Below the pieces are notes generated by a model. The model had not been told where the DNA came from. It ran no database searches and saw only the letters and a list, made by a program, of their open reading frames with translations. Position numbers and translations under genes: made by a program. Of a stretch of 26,218 nucleotides of DNA, positions 1 through 5,861 are shown one piece after another. The DNA is taken from the IMG/VR virus record IMGVR_UViG_3300037189_006861, positions 1 to 26,218 of that record. One strand, given 5' to 3'. The stretch is from a virus. Positions within the stretch are counted from its first letter, which is position 1; the number at the start of each line of letters is the position of its first letter.

Positions 1-96
1 ACCATATAATACGATGCGGTTATCGAGGACGGCCCGATGCGCTTCACGTTGTTTTGGCGTCGGATTGATTCTGTTTGCGGCTGCTTCATTTTTCAC
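1..96 (-). CDS. Terminase large subunit, N-terminal fragment (runs off left edge)
   Basis: Only 32 codons are present. They start at a GTG (94-96) that overlaps the end of the small-terminase gene and stay open to base 1. The residues include NPTPKQREAH followed by NRIVLYG, the usual start of a phage large terminase just before its Walker A loop (family knowledge: x-L-Y-G-G-x-x-G-G-G-K-S/T). The ATPase motif itself lies outside the window. The protein would be the ATP-driven DNA packaging motor with a nuclease domain. Its position directly after a small-terminase-like gene supports the call. An ATG at 87-89 is in another frame and gives no family match, so GTG is preferred. The short length is the main limit. 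Confidence 0.72.
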   Translation of the reverse strand, partial: MKNEAAANRINPTPKQREAHRAVLDNRIVLYG

Positions 97-493
97 CCGC
101 CCAATCTATAATAATAGGAGCCGCGGATTTGAGATTGTTGTCAACCTCTGTTTTTTCGACATAGCCGCGCGCCTTCCCTTTTGTTTTCAAAAAAAAGATT
201 GTTGCCACGGTATCGCCGGCATCTATGCGCTGCAATAGTTTTCCTTCCGCAAAGTCAATTGCATCTTCGAGTATTTCGTCAGCGGCTTTTGCATAGTCTT
301 CGTCCGCGTTGCGCCATTTGTAATGCGTCTCCCGGGCGATGCCTACACGCGCGCATGCAGCCGATACAACTCCAAGCGATTTTTTTAATGCAGACAACAT
401 GGCCGCTTTTTGCATTGCGGTCCGTGTTTGTTCCGGTTTATGCGTTGTCGCCGGTTTCGTCGCCTTCTTCGTCGGTTTCTTCTTTGTAGTCAT
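86..493 (-). CDS. Terminase small subunit-like helix-turn-helix protein
   Basis: A 135-residue protein from the ATG at 493; the longer frame would need a TTG. The first 25 residues are rich in Lys and Thr (TTKKKPTKKATKPATT). A helix-turn-helix follows (LGVVSAACARVGIARETHYKW), then a helical core (EILEDAIDFAEGKLLQRI) and a conserved-looking end (TIFFLKTKGKARGYVEK, PIIIDW). This layout is typical of Bacteroidota phage proteins annotated as small terminase or phBC6A51-type HTH proteins, which recognise the packaging site. It overlaps the ParB-like gene by 56 bases. A start at 415 (MQKAAMLSALKK) would remove the overlap but lose the basic tail. The large-terminase start directly follows, which strongly supports the role. 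Confidence 0.75.
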   Translation of the reverse strand: MTTKKKPTKKATKPATTHKPEQTRTAMQKAAMLSALKKSLGVVSAACARVGIARETHYKWRNADEDYAKAADEILEDAIDFAEGKLLQRIDAGDTVATIFFLKTKGKARGYVEKTEVDNNLKSAAPIIIDWAGEK

Positions 494-1142
494 CGCCAAA
501 CATTTTTTTCGCAATCATTTCCCCTTTAATGTACCGATCCTCGGGATCATGCCCGCAAAGGTCAAGGAAATGTTCCTTGTTTGCGATACTTGAAAATGTC
601 ATGACAATGTAGTTCTCGCCTTGGCTAACGTTTTTTGCCTTGGACGCGGCCTTTGCCGCCTTAATGTCTTCAATGCTATGTTTTACGCCGGCGACATAAT
701 TGTCCTCTTCGCGGGCCTCAATATCAGCATCAATGCCAATTATCGAAAGATCGTAATCGGAAAATCCGGTTGCGTCAAGATCAAGATTAGGCAAAAGTTC
801 TTTCAAAATCTCCATGTCATACTCACCCTGCATCGACGGGTTATTCAATGCAATGTTTAACTCTTGTTCCCGTTTCAAGTCCAAATTGACAACAGCAACG
901 GTCAGTTCATATTCCGGGTTGCCTTCAAGCACATCAAGTTGCGACAAACGCTGATGACCGCCAACAAGGTTGCCTGTCTTTTTATTCCATACAAGGGTTT
1001 CAACAAGGCCATGCGTTTTTAGGCTTTTGCGCAGGGCTTTTTGTTCGGCGTCGCCAATCTTGCGCGGATTGTATGGCGCGTTCTTAATCTTCCCACGGCT
1101 TATAGTAGCCGGCTCAAACTTTTGAAATTTACTGATCGCCAT
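438..1142 (-). CDS. ParB/IbrB-like nucleotide-binding domain protein
   Basis: 234 residues. The N-terminal third has the ParB N-domain pattern: a PYNPRKIG segment near residue 24, a helix (LRKSLKTHGLVETLVW) and the GGHQR signature, the phosphate-binding loop of the ParB/Srx fold (CTP or ATP in characterised members). The C-terminal end is strongly acidic (ETDEEGDETGDNA). There is no ParA partner and no obvious ParB HTH, so a partitioning role is unlikely. It starts inside the last 14 bases of the PP-loop gene, implying coupled translation. A ParB-like protein next to a PAPS-reductase-like protein is the IbrB/IbrA arrangement seen in enterobacteria and phages, whose biochemistry is unsettled. 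The domain call is firm; the function is inference. Confidence 0.75.
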   Translation of the reverse strand: MAISKFQKFEPATISRGKIKNAPYNPRKIGDAEQKALRKSLKTHGLVETLVWNKKTGNLVGGHQRLSQLDVLEGNPEYELTVAVVNLDLKREQELNIALNNPSMQGEYDMEILKELLPNLDLDATGFSDYDLSIIGIDADIEAREEDNYVAGVKHSIEDIKAAKAASKAKNVSQGENYIVMTFSSIANKEHFLDLCGHDPEDRYIKGEMIAKKMFGDDYKEETDEEGDETGDNA

Positions 1143-1803
1143 CGTCGTCGAGTATTAGGGTTTCTGCAAACGGGAACGCATCAATCAGACGTTTGTAATC
1201 TCGAGGCGCATTTTTTTTGCACCATCGCAAAACGTCCTCTGATATTGTCACTCCGCTGCTGTTCTTCTTATTGTAAGCCACCGGCGTCGGTAACTTATGC
1301 AGTTTAATGTAATTGATGCAGTCTTGCTTTTTCCATTCGGCCAATGGGTGCGCTCGTCTCGCTTTTAGATCTATTGCGTTCATGAACAATGTTCCCATCA
1401 TCAATCGTCGATTAAGGCTGTCAGCCTTTTTCATACCGGTGATGATCCAATCGCATCCAAAGTCTTGCCGGGCCTTTGTCTCAATATCGCCTAATTTAAA
1501 TTTCGGCACTTCGGCCCCATGGAACCGGTAATAATTGTCGTTGATGTATTGCGATAATTCCCAATGAGGATATTTACGAAATTCAACGCCATACTTTTTT
1601 TGTGCGAAATGCAAATATTTTTCGACATGCTCGAGGCCGTCAACAAAATACATAAACGCAAGGTGTACCTTGAAATGTTTGGTCAATAGATCCAACAAGA
1701 TCAAACTATCCTTGCCGCCCGAATAGAACAAAATGACGGCATCCGTTTGAGTCTTTAAGAACTCAATGCAAGATGCCGTCGATTTCATTGGTGTGGCCTT
1801 CAT
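1129..1803 (-). CDS. PP-loop ATPase, PAPS-reductase-like (IbrA-like)
   Basis: 224 residues. The ATP-pyrophosphatase P-loop SGGKDS is at residues 28-33 after a hydrophobic strand (AVILFY), followed by LILLDLLTKHF, as in the adenine-nucleotide alpha-hydrolase superfamily. Downstream segments (GCDWIITGMKKADS, RAHPLAEWKKQDCINYI) match the PAPS-reductase/IbrA/DndC-like group. The ECGLH-type catalytic Cys motif of true PAPS reductases is absent at the C-terminus, so sulfate reduction is unlikely. ATP-dependent nucleotide or base modification is more plausible but unproven. The start at 1803 shares one base with the stop of the H1-like gene (TAATG), and its end overlaps the ParB-like gene by 14 bases. 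The three genes therefore look translated as a unit. Confidence 0.78.
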   Translation of the reverse strand: MKATPMKSTASCIEFLKTQTDAVILFYSGGKDSLILLDLLTKHFKVHLAFMYFVDGLEHVEKYLHFAQKKYGVEFRKYPHWELSQYINDNYYRFHGAEVPKFKLGDIETKARQDFGCDWIITGMKKADSLNRRLMMGTLFMNAIDLKARRAHPLAEWKKQDCINYIKLHKLPTPVAYNKKNSSGVTISEDVLRWCKKNAPRDYKRLIDAFPFAETLILDDDGDQ

Positions 1804-1943
1804 TAGCCGTTTCCTCCACCCTGCGCCTTCTTCGATCCTTTTTTGGACGCAACGGTTTTTTTCTTTGCGGTCTTTACGCCTTTCTTTGCCGCTTTCTTCG
1901 GAGCCGCTTTTTTGGGAGCGGCCTTTTTTGCTGCTTTTGCCAT
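1803..1943 (-). CDS. Histone H1-like Lys/Ala/Pro-rich peptide (46 aa)
   Basis: A 46-codon frame: ATG at 1941-1943, TAA at 1803-1805. It is almost wholly Lys, Ala and Pro, with two KKAAP repeats near the N-terminus (KKAAPKKAAPKKAAKK), more Lys-rich segments (TAKKKTVASKKGSKK) and a glycine end (QGGGNG). This is the composition of bacterial H1/Hc1-like tails that bind DNA without sequence preference. It lies exactly between the ASCH gene (12 bases upstream) and the PP-loop gene, which starts on its last base (TAATG), so it fits the operon spacing. A role in DNA compaction or in feeding DNA to its neighbours is inference. The composition alone could arise by chance, but the start, stop and coupling argue for a real gene. 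Confidence 0.7.
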   Translation of the reverse strand: MAKAAKKAAPKKAAPKKAAKKGVKTAKKKTVASKKGSKKAQGGGNG

Positions 1944-1955
1944 TTTTTTAATGGT

Positions 1956-2240
1956 TTATGATTGTGAAATAATGGACCCTAATTTTATGGCGTAGCAATA
2001 CGAATCATTGCCGCCGCACCATTCAGGATTGGCATTTTTACGCTCAATGCCCAAACATTCAACCTCAATTGTGGGAGAATCGGGGCTGTAACCATTTCGA
2101 AATACGACGCGATCGTATTGCCGATTTTCTAACCTCGCTTCCCAATATGGTTTGATCTCTCTGTACTCTTCCTTTTTTTCGCCACGGGCGATCATGTCAA
2201 ACCATTTTTTCTGTAAGGTCAAATTCAACGTGTTTTGCAT
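1956..2240 (-). CDS. ASCH domain protein
   Basis: 94 residues with the ASCH (PUA-like barrel) pattern: LTLQKKWFDMIARGEKKEEYRE near the N-terminus, where the K-x-x-E-x-R tract is the family signature; then KPYWEARL, YDRVVFRNGY, a strand (TIEVECLGI) and a final strand (CYAIKLGSI). ASCH proteins are thought to bind RNA or modified nucleotides, and small ones are frequent in Bacteroidota phages. It is the first gene after a strong Bacteroidota-type promoter (2305-2334), so it can be transcribed separately from the upstream operon together with the H1-like, PP-loop, ParB-like and terminase genes. Its substrate is unknown. Confidence 0.82.
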   Translation of the reverse strand: MQNTLNLTLQKKWFDMIARGEKKEEYREIKPYWEARLENRQYDRVVFRNGYSPDSPTIEVECLGIERKNANPEWCGGNDSYCYAIKLGSIISQS

Positions 2241-2304
2241 TGCGGAATAAAATTAGGTGAAAGTTTGTTTTGCGAACATTTTGTATCGCTTGAATTTACA
2301 ATTA

Positions 2305-2334
2305 CAAAAGTACAAATATTTATACTTTATTCAA
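2305..2334 (-). promoter_or_regulatory. Bacteroidota-type promoter before the ASCH gene
   Basis: Read on the minus strand, TTG (2332-2334) is followed after exactly 19 bases by TACTTTTG (2305-2312), matching the phylum's -33 TTG and -7 TAnnTTTG boxes with the usual spacing. The expected start near 2298 leaves a leader of about 55 bases before the ATG at 2240. It lies in the 102-base gap after the SSB-like gene and would drive ASCH through terminase. Confidence 0.7.
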
Positions 2335-2342
2335 TGATTTTT

Positions 2343-2615
2343 TTAGAACGGTAAACCGTCGTCATCGTCCTGTACAGGCTGCTGCGGCTGATCCCTTTTG
2401 ACAAGATACCGAACGTTACCAAGTATCGCACCCTTGATGCCGGCTTTCCGATCTTCATCGTTAACGTTTTGAACAATCATGCCATTGTTCCCATATTTGT
2501 CCGGTTCATCCCACATGATGATTGTTGCGTCAAGATAAATGCCTTTTTCCCCGCGATACAATCTTTTTTTTTCAATTTTTTTACAATCTAATTTGAGGCT
2601 GATGTTTGTTGCCAT
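2343..2615 (-). CDS. Single-stranded DNA-binding protein-like (acidic tail)
   Basis: 90 residues. The C-terminus DDDDGLPF is the acidic tip with terminal Phe used by SSB proteins to recruit replication and repair partners (bacterial SSB ends in DDDIPF). The body (LKLDCKKIEKKRLYRGEKG, then YLDATIIMWDEPDKYGNNG and GAILGNVRYLV) looks like a compact beta-barrel and matches a family common in Bacteroidota phages. It is shorter than a classical SSB (about 110 residues of OB fold plus tail), so the fold is inferred. It follows the nuclease gene by 6 bases. It probably coats single strands made by the exonuclease and annealing system upstream. Confidence 0.68.
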   Translation of the reverse strand: MATNISLKLDCKKIEKKRLYRGEKGIYLDATIIMWDEPDKYGNNGMIVQNVNDEDRKAGIKGAILGNVRYLVKRDQPQQPVQDDDDGLPF

Positions 2616-2621
2616 TGGTTC

Positions 2622-2963
2622 TTATTTAGTAATTAAAACAAATTTTTCGTAACCATAAATTGCCTTTGCCAATTTCCATTTTAGTAACCACTCGGGAGTT
2701 GGAAACCCTTTTACCTCATGATATTCGACAATATCGTTTGAAAGGACCACCATAAAATCGACGTAATAGTTTGCAATGTGCCGGCCGTTGACGTCAAGGG
2801 ATAATTTGTATTGCCGCGTATATTCTTTGATCTCGCCGGCTTTTATTCTCCAATCCAATTCGACCGCGTAGTTTGCCTCCATTTGGCTGTCATATCGGTA
2901 GTCATTGTAAACAGACGTTTTTGCGCCGTACTTATTTCGCACCGGGTTTTTACGCTTCCACAT
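2622..2963 (-). CDS. DUF1064 PD-(D/E)XK nuclease, probable Holliday junction resolvase
   Basis: 113 residues, typical DUF1064 length. The nuclease core is visible: Glu29 in DSQMEANYA, Asp69 in YYVDFMV and Glu83-Val-Lys85 in YHEVKG, followed by a closing strand-helix (WLLKWKLAKAIYGYEKFVLI). The N-terminal RNKYGAKTSVYNDYRYDS is the usual DUF1064 opening. The family is predicted to cut branched DNA and stands in for RusA or RuvC resolvases in many phages; it would resolve replication or recombination intermediates before packaging. It overlaps the upstream gene by 14 bases, consistent with operon coupling. The domain call is firm; the resolvase role is inferred from family and context. Confidence 0.8.
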   Translation of the reverse strand: MWKRKNPVRNKYGAKTSVYNDYRYDSQMEANYAVELDWRIKAGEIKEYTRQYKLSLDVNGRHIANYYVDFMVVLSNDIVEYHEVKGFPTPEWLLKWKLAKAIYGYEKFVLITK

Positions 2964-3225
2964 TTTTCAGTATTTCGGTTTTTATCGAGAATCGTTCCCC
3001 GGTCTCAATGTTTTCGACTATCAGTACATTTTCATGATCTGCAACAATTTTTACCACGTCGCCACGTCGCGCGTATATTCGGTTCTTTACGCCGGTGATG
3101 TCTTCCGGGATGACGTAATTGCCCGGCAGACAATTTTGCCGCAATTCGGACAACGGCCTTCCCGCTTGCTGCCTTTCAAATAAGTTTGGGTGAACAATTT
3201 TTTGCACCCGTCGCATTTTAGCCAT
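2950..3225 (-). CDS. Hypothetical protein, possible SH3-like C-terminus
   Basis: 91 residues from the ATG at 3225, 13 bases after the stop of the upstream gene. Not recognised. The N-terminal half is basic (MAKMRRVQKIVHPNLFERQ). The C-terminal half reads as a small beta-barrel: NRIYARRGDVVKIVADHENV, then LIVENIETGERFSIKTEI, the alternating pattern of SH3- or KOW-like nucleic-acid-binding barrels. It sits between the unknown beta-sandwich gene and the nuclease gene and overlaps the latter by 14 bases. A nucleic-acid-associated role is a guess from fold appearance and location. Confidence 0.6.
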   Translation of the reverse strand: MAKMRRVQKIVHPNLFERQQAGRPLSELRQNCLPGNYVIPEDITGVKNRIYARRGDVVKIVADHENVLIVENIETGERFSIKTEILKNVEA

Positions 3226-3238
3226 GTTGTAATCAGTT

Positions 3239-3712
3239 TCATGATCTTCTCATTTCAATCCACATGTCATGCGGAGCCTTTTTGTTGCCGCCAAAATAAG
3301 GACGCAGTAAATACCCAACAGGATTTGGAGAAACATAAATAGTCGCTGTGGGCATGCCATCAATTTTTATGTCATGGTATTCGCCCCATTTTTGATGTAT
3401 CTCCATTTTTACCCATTGGCCTGTTTCGACATGCCCGATCGGCTTGTATTTCATATACCAATCCTTTCGACCGTATGCCAATAACTCAATTTTGCCGGCC
3501 TGTTCATCCCATCGCCAACCGATGCGAACGCTGTGCATTTTGTGTGAAGGAAAATAACCAATGCCAAACAATTTGTTGATGTCGGCCTGATCATCATCTC
3601 CAAGTTCATACCGGCACGACGGCGTGAACATGACGTTGTACGATATTTTTTTCGGGTTGATCAATAGCACCGGCATACGGAATGGTGCATGCGTGTTTTG
3701 ACGAATAATCAT
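3239..3712 (-). CDS. Hypothetical beta-sandwich (concanavalin/laminin-like) protein
   Basis: 157 residues, with its start coupled to the upstream stop by ATGA (3709-3712). The sequence is rich in aromatic residues and predicted strands: HSVRIGWRWDEQAGKIELLAY, then GQWVKMEIHQKWGEYHDIKID, and PVGYLLRPYFGGNKKAPHDM near the end. The strand order and the closing PYFGG-x(4)-APHDM segment resemble jelly-roll modules of polysaccharide lyases and lectins, as recalled from Bacteroidota proteins. No catalytic residues can be assigned. A carbohydrate-type fold is odd inside a replication operon. There is no signal peptide, so it acts in the cytoplasm or in the virion if it is a structural protein. Confidence 0.6.
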   Translation of the reverse strand: MIIRQNTHAPFRMPVLLINPKKISYNVMFTPSCRYELGDDDQADINKLFGIGYFPSHKMHSVRIGWRWDEQAGKIELLAYGRKDWYMKYKPIGHVETGQWVKMEIHQKWGEYHDIKIDGMPTATIYVSPNPVGYLLRPYFGGNKKAPHDMWIEMRRS

Positions 3713-4329
3713 TGCGCAGGGTTTTGGGGTTTTGCTGTTGTGATGATGTGCTGAATGTGAGCCTCTTTATGCTTGCGGATCTCTTCGTCCGGGTACATTT
3801 CGGTGAAACGTTCATTGACGGGCAGGGCCTTGAATTGCGCGTGCTGCTCTTCGCGGATACGCATGTACGATACGTGACGCTCTTGCCGGTATATCTCGAA
3901 TTTCTCCATGAACTTGATACTATCCATACTTTCATACAGCGCGCCGTATTGCCCACGGGTAAGCCGCTGCATAAACAGGATCAAATCTTCAAGCGACAAT
4001 TGATCCTCGCTTGCCGTTTCAAGGATTGCGTCTGCAAGGTCCATGACTTGCGATGCGTTCATGGGACGTGCAAGGTTCATTGCCTCGAGTGCCATGGTTA
4101 CGCCTGCTGTTACGATCATGGATGCTCGCCTGACGTCTTGCGCGGCCATTGCGGGCAATCTTTCGCTAATTGGTACAGATAACAGGGCCGGGTAATTTGC
4201 GGCCCCTGACGGCGTTTTGTATTCTTTCAGGGCCATCGTTACGCCGCGACGATCACCGGTCTCCAAAGCGACGCTCAAATTCCGCTTGAACGTCTGCCCG
4301 GAGCGTTGTAGTTGATTGCTGTTTTGCAT
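3709..4329 (-). CDS. Conserved phage/plasmid replication-region protein, DUF6633-like
   Basis: 206 residues from the ATG at 4329, all helical in appearance. The central part (SLEDLILFMQRLTRGQYGALYESMDSIKFMEKFEIYRQER) resembles a Bacteroidota family, DUF6633 as I recall it, found beside replication genes on phages and mobile plasmids. Its role is unknown; a helicase-loader or primosome accessory function is speculation. The gene overlaps the initiator gene by 77 bases; a second ATG at 4236 (MALKEYKTPSG) lies 14 bases past that gene's stop and may be the true start. The stop is coupled to the next gene by ATGA. Confidence 0.65.
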   Translation of the reverse strand: MQNSNQLQRSGQTFKRNLSVALETGDRRGVTMALKEYKTPSGAANYPALLSVPISERLPAMAAQDVRRASMIVTAGVTMALEAMNLARPMNASQVMDLADAILETASEDQLSLEDLILFMQRLTRGQYGALYESMDSIKFMEKFEIYRQERHVSYMRIREEQHAQFKALPVNERFTEMYPDEEIRKHKEAHIQHIITTAKPQNPAQ

Positions 4330-4984
4330 TGCCTGTATTTTTTAGTGGGAATAAACCTTGCCATTGATTCGAGATCGATTGCTGTATGATTTTGGAAGCG
4401 ATTTCAATTTGGCCGCCGGCCATTTCGTACAGCGCATTGACGGCTTGCTGTTCTGTCTTCTCGCTCTTGTAGGACTTTCGATGCTCTTCACGCTTGTAAT
4501 CTTTCCAAGCCTTCCACATTCTTTGCCCGGCTACACCAAAAGGATTTTCAATCTCAATTTTTGCGCGCGCGGTTTTTTTATTTTCAATTACATTTTCAAT
4601 TACATTTTCATTTTCATCTTCATTTTCATTTTCTAAAGGCAAAGCCGCGGGTGATGCCGCGGCATGTGCCGTGGTATTGTTTTTACGTTTTTGCCATCCA
4701 TTAACGGCCCTTTCACGCTGTTTGTCCGTATGTGTTCGCCTTTTTTGTATCTCTTCCTCGAGCCGTTCATTGTACCAAAGCCCTGCCGGATCGCGCCGAA
4801 ACTTTGCCATAACGTCTGCCGCGGCATTGCCGTGGCATGTGAGCATGATAGTTTTTTCTGTCAAATGTCCTTTCAAATGTTGCAAGCATAGCAATGTAAT
4901 ATATTGCCCGCGCTCTTCCATTGTCAGGTCTTGTATGCCTGATAAAAAATCGCTTGAATAGAACAGAAACGCCGGATCTTTCAT
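4253..4984 (-). CDS. Phage replication initiator-like protein (DUF1376/DnaD-like layout)
   Basis: 243 residues from the ATG at 4984 (MKDPAFLFYSSDF); an upstream in-frame ATG at 5002 would place the start inside a hairpin. The first 85 residues have the winged-helix pattern of DUF1376/YdaU-type initiators (FYSSDFLSGIQDLTMEERGQYITLL). A low-complexity linker follows at 118-137 (ENENEDENENVIENVIEN), then a helical C-terminus (MWKAWKDYKREE, KIIQQSISNQWQGLF) like helicase-loader interaction domains. It probably binds the phage origin and recruits host helicase, since the window holds no phage polymerase or helicase. The gene has its own leader of about 100 bases. The repeated linker codons look prone to slippage. 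Confidence 0.7.
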   Translation of the reverse strand: MKDPAFLFYSSDFLSGIQDLTMEERGQYITLLCLQHLKGHLTEKTIMLTCHGNAAADVMAKFRRDPAGLWYNERLEEEIQKRRTHTDKQRERAVNGWQKRKNNTTAHAAASPAALPLENENEDENENVIENVIENKKTARAKIEIENPFGVAGQRMWKAWKDYKREEHRKSYKSEKTEQQAVNALYEMAGGQIEIASKIIQQSISNQWQGLFPLKNTGNAKQQSTTTLRADVQAEFERRFGDR

Positions 4985-5083
4985 AAAAAAATACGGGGCC
5001 ACAGCGCGTTACAACCATGGCCCCTTTGTAGGTGGAACTTACCGACCCATACGACGCTAACGCCACGTTGTATGGATCATGAA
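4985..5083 (-). promoter_or_regulatory. Structured 5' leader: two inverted repeats, then U7 against the start codon
   Basis: On the minus strand the leader holds a first inverted repeat (CCATAC with GTATGG, plus three inner pairs after one mismatch, about 5049-5077). A second, GGGGCCA with TGGCCCC (4995-5024, 16-base loop), is followed by GTA and seven T (4985-4991) touching the ATG at 4984. Hairpin plus U-run is the form of an intrinsic terminator, yet it ends exactly at the initiator start. Attenuation or translation control is inference. Confidence 0.5.
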
Positions 5084-5091
5084 CAAACTTA
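5084..5091 (-). promoter_or_regulatory. Candidate -7 box for the replication-initiator gene
   Basis: On the minus strand TAAGTTTG (5084-5091) matches TAnnTTTG. The nearest upstream TTG (5114-5116) is 22 bases away, longer than the usual 19-20, so this promoter is only a candidate. It lies in the non-coding stretch after the winged-helix gene and would give a leader of about 95 bases. Confidence 0.38.
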
Positions 5092-5121
5092 AAACAATAT
5101 TCGCAATTTTTCGCAACAATA

Positions 5122-5409
5122 TCAAAAAAGTGTCATTTGCGCAAATCGCACGGATACTTGCCAATAATTTACATGCCGGCCTGTTTGCGGATCTAACCGC
5201 TTTCCGGATGACATGACCTGACCTGATTCAACCAATTCGCCGCGCCTCGGAGTGATTCTGTTTATAGGCCATTGCAATTGTTCCGCTATTTGACGGTCAT
5301 TGCAAACGCCTAATTTTCTTATAGTAATGAGTACCATTTGGCGGCAATAATCCTTGCCATTTGGGTTTTCATTGTAGGCCGGCAGGCTTGTATCATAATC
5401 GTATCCCAT
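5122..5409 (-). CDS. Winged helix-turn-helix protein
   Basis: 95 residues. A winged-helix core runs from about residue 23 to 85: helix 1 (CRQMVLITIRKLG), the HTH (NDRQIAEQLQWPINRITPRRGELVESG) and a beta wing (QVMSSGKRLDPQTGRHVNYWQV). This resembles a small family found in Bacteroidota phage early operons. It is the last gene before the structured leader, so it is a candidate regulator of the replication gene or an origin-binding partner; neither is shown. The start ATG (5407-5409) lies 9 bases after the upstream stop. No enzymatic motif is present. Confidence 0.68.
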   Translation of the reverse strand: MGYDYDTSLPAYNENPNGKDYCRQMVLITIRKLGVCNDRQIAEQLQWPINRITPRRGELVESGQVMSSGKRLDPQTGRHVNYWQVSVRFAQMTLF

Positions 5410-5418
5410 AATTTTGGT

Positions 5419-5664
5419 TTAGATTATATATGGATCCCATTCGTTAATGAACGAATTAACAGACTTGTAAAACTTTCGTTTTTCACCCCAAAGTTTTATT
5501 TCTTCAGGGGAATTGTTAGGGTTTTTTATTTCATCAGTTATGATTTTTTGGACGTATTTGATTGTTATGCCCGCAGCACTTCTCGCGTCATCCCTTGTCA
5601 AGCAACGTACAAAATGTTCTTCGCATAATGTCTTCGCTGTTTTTCTTTCTAATGCTTTATTCAT
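5419..5664 (-). CDS. Hypothetical small helical protein
   Basis: 81 residues, with its start overlapping the upstream stop by ATGA (5661-5664). Not recognised. The sequence appears helical and mixed in charge (MNKALERKTAKTLCEEHFV, DDARSAAGITIKYVQKIITDE, EEIKLWGEKRKFYKSVNSF). The segment around residues 26-45 could be a short helix-turn-helix, but this is weak. Coupled translation on both sides shows it belongs to the early recombination and replication operon. Confidence 0.6.
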   Translation of the reverse strand: MNKALERKTAKTLCEEHFVRCLTRDDARSAAGITIKYVQKIITDEIKNPNNSPEEIKLWGEKRKFYKSVNSFINEWDPYII

Positions 5665-5861
5665 ATTATCAATTTAATTCGGAGTTCAAATGTGTGTTTT
5701 TTTGTCATACGTTTTATTTCGACGTTCCATTGCTTCATGATGTTTCTTCGCATAGTACGGCTTGTAAAACGACGTGTTCTGATTATCTGTTCATCCATGA
5801 TCATGTATATGAGGCCCGACGTTTGCTCGTCCGTCAGGCCCCATTCTCGTCGGTTGCTCAT
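5661..5861 (-). CDS. Hypothetical small basic protein
   Basis: 66 residues, linked by ATGA overlaps both to the exonuclease upstream (5858-5861) and to the next gene (5661-5664). Not recognised. It is Arg- and Met-rich with a basic C-terminal half (RTRRFTSRTMRRNIMKQW, KRMTKKHTFELRIKLII). The charge suggests nucleic-acid contact or binding to the exonuclease, but no motif decides it. Confidence 0.58.
   Translation of the reverse strand: MSNRREWGLTDEQTSGLIYMIMDEQIIRTRRFTSRTMRRNIMKQWNVEIKRMTKKHTFELRIKLII

Noticed and set aside
438-1142. Plasmid-style partition protein
   Set aside because: No ParA, no centromere-like repeats and no ParB HTH; the neighbour is a PP-loop protein, which points to the IbrB type.
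1129-1803. True PAPS reductase for sulfur assimilation
   Set aside because: The C-terminal ECGLH-type catalytic Cys motif is missing, and no other sulfur gene is near.
4767-5066. Minus-strand 99-codon frame across the leader
   Set aside because: It runs in another frame over the initiator gene's start and has no family-like features.
4995-5083. tRNA or known riboswitch class in the leader
   Set aside because: No cloverleaf, anticodon arm or T-loop pattern, and I do not recognise a known riboswitch core.
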